DNA of 64,000 nt from Pseudoalteromonas sp. R3 (lineage in GTDB: Bacteria; Pseudomonadota; Gammaproteobacteria; Enterobacterales; Alteromonadaceae): contig NZ_CP034835.1 of assembly GCF_004014715.1 (NCBI RefSeq), forward strand, positions 3,100,001-3,164,000, written 5' to 3'. The position numbers were made by a program, and so were the translations under genes. Each line of letters begins with the position of its first letter. The stretch's first letter is position 1. Positions 61,806 through 64,000 of this stretch are shown here, in pieces. Below the pieces are notes generated by a model. It had not been told where the DNA came from and made no database searches. It saw only the letters and a list, made by a program, of their open reading frames with translations.

Positions 61806-62768
61806 TTATCCCAGTAGACTTAGTGCAGCCTGTGGACGCTGGTTAGCCTGACTCAGGATTGTCTGGCTCGCCTGTTGTAGGATCTGCATTTTAGTTAAGC
61901 TTGCAGTTTCCTGTGCGAAGTCAGTATCTTTGATACGTGATTTCGCAGCTGACAGGTTCTCAGAGATGTTCGATTGGTTACGAATCGTAGACTGGAACCG
62001 GTTTTGAACCGCACCTAGCTCTGCACGCTTCTTATCAACTACTGCAATCAGGTTGTCCATACCAGCCAATACTGCCTGCGCGTTTGCCTGAGATGATACT
62101 GAGATACCTGTTTCAGTGAACACGTTAGAGAAAACCTTCGCATCCGCTTCAGTACCGATGTTAGTACTGATGGTTTCTGTGGTGGTACTCAGAGCAACAC
62201 CCGTTACACCACTGGCGATACCTGCGATACCTGACAGGGTGAAACCGCCGTTTGCCTGCATATCATTGGTTGTACCGGCAACATTTTGCATACTGAAGCC
62301 AATAGTTTGTACTGCATCAGCACCAACCTGGAAGTTTGCAGAGTAAGAACCATCTAGTAGGTTTTGGCCACCAAAGGTTGTATCTGCAGCTACCCGGTTC
62401 ACCTCTGAAGATAGTGAGCGGATTTCTTCCTGAATTGCCAAACGGTCTTCATCTGTGTTTGAGCCGTTTGATGCTTGCTGTGCCAGAGTACGAATACGCT
62501 GGAACATTGAGGTAACTTCGTCCATCGCGCCTTCAGCTGTCTGAGCTAGCGAGATACCGTCGTTGGCGTTACGGTTACCTTGGTTTAAACCGTTGATTTG
62601 CGAAGTCAAACGGTCTGAAATTTGTAGACCTGCTGCATCGTCAGCAGCGCTGTTGATACGGAAGCCCGATGATAAACGCTTGAAGGAAACATCAAGCGAG
62701 TTGCCTGAATTGTTTAATTGTCTTTGAGCATTCAATGAACTTACGTTAGTATTTACATAAAGTGCCAT
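61806..62768 (-). CDS. fliC: Flagellin (third paralogue, sigma-28 type)
   Basis: The 320-residue flagellin starts ALYVNTNVSSLNAQRQLNNS and ends AALSLLG. Its variable middle (MQANGGFTLSGIAGIASGVTG) is almost the same as that of the first flagellin, while its N-terminal D1 part is closer to the second. A sigma-28 promoter is 133-159 bases upstream. The leader carries three 15-base tandem repeats. Confidence 0.97.
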   Translation of the reverse strand: MALYVNTNVSSLNAQRQLNNSGNSLDVSFKRLSSGFRINSAADDAAGLQISDRLTSQINGLNQGNRNANDGISLAQTAEGAMDEVTSMFQRIRTLAQQASNGSNTDEDRLAIQEEIRSLSSEVNRVAADTTFGGQNLLDGSYSANFQVGADAVQTIGFSMQNVAGTTNDMQANGGFTLSGIAGIASGVTGVALSTTTETISTNIGTEADAKVFSNVFTETGISVSSQANAQAVLAGMDNLIAVVDKKRAELGAVQNRFQSTIRNQSNISENLSAAKSRIKDTDFAQETASLTKMQILQQASQTILSQANQRPQAALSLLG

Positions 62769-62790
62769 GGTGATTCTCCCACTGTAATCT

Positions 62791-62835
62791 GAGTGCTTAC
62801 TCTTTGAGTGCTTACTCTGTAAGTGCCCACTCTCA
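62791..62835. repeat. Three 15-base tandem repeats in the third flagellin leader
   Basis: GAGTGCTTACTCTTT, GAGTGCTTACTCTGT and AAGTGCCCACTCTCA follow each other directly. In the mRNA the first two copies can fold into a tiny GAGU-AAGC-ACUC hairpin. They lie 23-67 bases before the ATG, between the promoter and the Shine-Dalgarno GGGAG, and are absent from the other flagellin leaders. Confidence 0.7.
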
Positions 62836-62900
62836 AACTTCTAAAACTTACTCTCTTAGCCTTCAAGGTTTGTTTTCACTCTCCGGCTTGGTTACTTAAG

Positions 62901-62927
62901 TTATCGGGCAGTGGGAAAAATACTTTA
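62901..62927 (-). promoter_or_regulatory. Sigma-28 promoter of the third flagellin
   Basis: Minus-strand TAAAGTAT, 11 bases, CCCGATAA matches TAAAGTTT-N11-GCCGATAA at all but one base in each box. The predicted leader is about 125 bases. In the rest of the 379-base gap 62769-63147, outside this site, the leader repeats and the flgL terminator, I see only AT-rich sequence. Confidence 0.82.
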
Positions 62928-63090
62928 GAAAATTTTCTAAAAAAATCTCATCCTTTTGTTTTTATTTGAAATTTACTTTCTAAAGCGGCAGAAAATGGGA
63001 AATAAATTGCCACCCCAAGATTCCCTCAGAATTCTGATGCAGAGCAGCAAAGCATATAAAAGTTAGTAAGTTAGAATCTAAACTGGATAA

Positions 63091-63140
63091 AAAAGAAGTA
63101 AAATGGAAGCGACAGGAATAACTCCCAAAAGCCGCTTCCA
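63091..63140 (-). terminator. Rho-independent terminator after flgL
   Basis: An 8-bp stem TGGAAGCG / CGCTTCCA with a 21-base loop lies 8 bases after the flgL stop. On the minus strand it is followed by TTTTACTTCTTTT. It separates flgL from the flagellin genes. Confidence 0.65.
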
Positions 63141-63147
63141 GGACGGA

Positions 63148-64000
63148 TTACCTGATGTAGTCGAGTAGAGATAGATTAGACAACCGGCCAAAGGTGGCCT
63201 GCGATGCCTGAAGTGCGGTTTCATGTTTGGTCAGATCGGTGATGGCTTCTGCCATATCCAGTTCAACCAGCTCAGCTTTGGCAATCTTGTTATTAATGTC
63301 CAGGTCTGCGTTGGCATCAGTAATACGTGTTGCCGTATTGAGCCTGCCACCTAAACCCGACTGTGTCTGCGAAACCCTATTTTTTGCGTTATCAATGCCA
63401 ATCATGGAATCAGCCAGTACCTGACGGTAGTCTTTTTCGCTTAGGGTCGGGTCATTCAATGCAGCGACCAGATCATCCAGCATATTTAGCACGTTATCTT
63501 TTTCTGGCGCTTCGAGGTCAAAGTCGATTTGTGCAGGCGCACTCCCCGTGAAGCTAAACTCCATTCCCGCCACTTCAATATGGTTTTCTTCATAACTTCC
63601 GGTTGCCAATACTGTTGCACCTTGCTGCAAAGTATAGGTATTAGGCGTACCTGCAGTAAGTACCAGACTAAAGGTATTCGAGCCGGCAGGTGCTGTCGGA
63701 TCAGGATTGTAGTTCGCTTTGTGAAACTCATCAAAAGGACCTTGTTTGGTCACATATACATCGGAACTCACGACACTGCCTGAGACAGTTGCTGTATTAG
63801 ATGCAACATTTAGCCGGGTTTGCACACTTTCAAATACATCGAAGCCGTTGTCACTGGACTTAATTTCAACCCCTTCGGCAACCTTAATTTTATGCTGACC
63901 TTGATCTCCATTATATTGATAACGTTGTTGCGTACTGTTATACGAATAGGCTTCTGTATTATCCTGATAGCCGGAGAAAATATATCGACCATCTTCCGTC
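63148..64000 (-). CDS. flgL: Flagellar hook-filament junction protein FlgL (5' end outside window)
   Basis: FlgL (HAP3) joins hook and filament. The frame is open from the window edge to the stop at 63148, about 284 codons. An internal GTG at 63825 is not the real start, because the upstream part (GRYIFSGYQDNTEAY, then YQYNGDQGQHKIKVAEGVEI) is also FlgL sequence. The C-terminus (AELVELDMAEAITDLTKHE and ATFGRLSNLSLLDYIR) is the flagellin-like helix of the family. Probably about a quarter to a third of the protein lies beyond the window. Confidence 0.93.
   Translation of the reverse strand, partial: TEDGRYIFSGYQDNTEAYSYNSTQQRYQYNGDQGQHKIKVAEGVEIKSSDNGFDVFESVQTRLNVASNTATVSGSVVSSDVYVTKQGPFDEFHKANYNPDPTAPAGSNTFSLVLTAGTPNTYTLQQGATVLATGSYEENHIEVAGMEFSFTGSAPAQIDFDLEAPEKDNVLNMLDDLVAALNDPTLSEKDYRQVLADSMIGIDNAKNRVSQTQSGLGGRLNTATRITDANADLDINNKIAKAELVELDMAEAITDLTKHETALQASQATFGRLSNLSLLDYIR

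Noticed and set aside
62791..62835. Tandem repeats considered as a CRISPR remnant.
   Set aside because: Units are 15 bases with no spacers and no cas genes in the window.
63148..63825. Reading flgL as a complete short gene starting at the GTG at 63825.
   Set aside because: The frame upstream of 63825 is open to the window edge and is clearly FlgL sequence, so the gene is cut by the window.

Overview
The window is chromosomal DNA of a marine-type gammaproteobacterium with a polar flagellum, most like Pseudoalteromonas and its Alteromonadales relatives. This is inferred from the Vibrio/Pseudoalteromonas-style flagellar gene order (three flagellins-flaG-fliD-fliS-fliT, flrA, flrBC, fliEFGHIJ, fliKLMNOPQR-flhBA), the FlrA/FlrBC sigma-54 regulators and several clear sigma-54 and sigma-28 promoters. 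I see no rRNA, tRNA, CRISPR array, insertion sequence or phage gene.

Layout. (1) 1-15779, minus strand: export apparatus, motor switch and basal body. fliEFGHIJ has a sigma-54 promoter in front of fliE. fliK-L-M-N-O-P-Q-R-flhB-flhA has its own sigma-54 promoter in front of fliK; flhA runs off the left edge almost complete. (2) 15998-20903: flrC (frameshifted), flrB with a sigma-54 promoter, a plus-strand tag DNA glycosylase gene, and flrA. (3) 21264-22049: a short flagellin-like gene. (4) 22274-31176: a pseudaminic-acid-type nonulosonate pathway, with pseB (frameshifted) and pseC on the plus strand. A convergent minus-strand operon holds an FkbM methyltransferase, pseI, an acyl carrier protein, a PseG-acetyltransferase fusion and an acyl-AMP ligase. 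That operon has a good sigma-28 promoter. (5) 31449-51708, plus strand: an SpsF-like nucleotidyltransferase, then about 22 tightly packed sugar-modifying genes. They include a phosphoheptose-isomerase-like protein, a split transketolase, a bifunctional HldE-like protein with inverted domains, two sugar dehydratase/epimerases, an aminotransferase, a formyltransferase, several methyltransferases and a probable 2-oxoglutarate oxygenase. (6) 51705-59104, minus strand: FAD enzyme, DUF4910-type protein, Maf flagellin glycosyltransferase, fliT, fliS, fliD and flaG in one gene string. (7) 59187-62768: three paralogous flagellins. (8) 63148-64000: the 3' part of flgL.

How it fits together. Regions 4-6 form a flagellin-glycosylation island of about 34 kb inserted between the flagellar regulators and the filament genes. 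The Pse genes make the activated sugar, the long plus-strand operon probably makes or decorates a further sugar, and Maf transfers glycan to flagellin. Filament genes use alternating promoters: sigma-28, sigma-54 and sigma-28 for the flagellins starting at 60149, 61278 and 62768.

The most striking item is between the second and third flagellin genes. A plus-strand sigma-54 promoter (61669-61684) is followed by three consecutive hairpins, the last with a U-tract. The loop of the middle hairpin carries 14 nt perfectly complementary to the Shine-Dalgarno region of the sigma-28-driven flagellin at 59187-60149. I propose an undescribed flagellar small RNA that would time or tune flagellin composition.

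Caution: flrC, pseB and probably pseI each show a single-base loss in or next to a homopolymer. Sequencing error, real mutation or (for pseB) phase variation cannot be told apart from this sequence alone.
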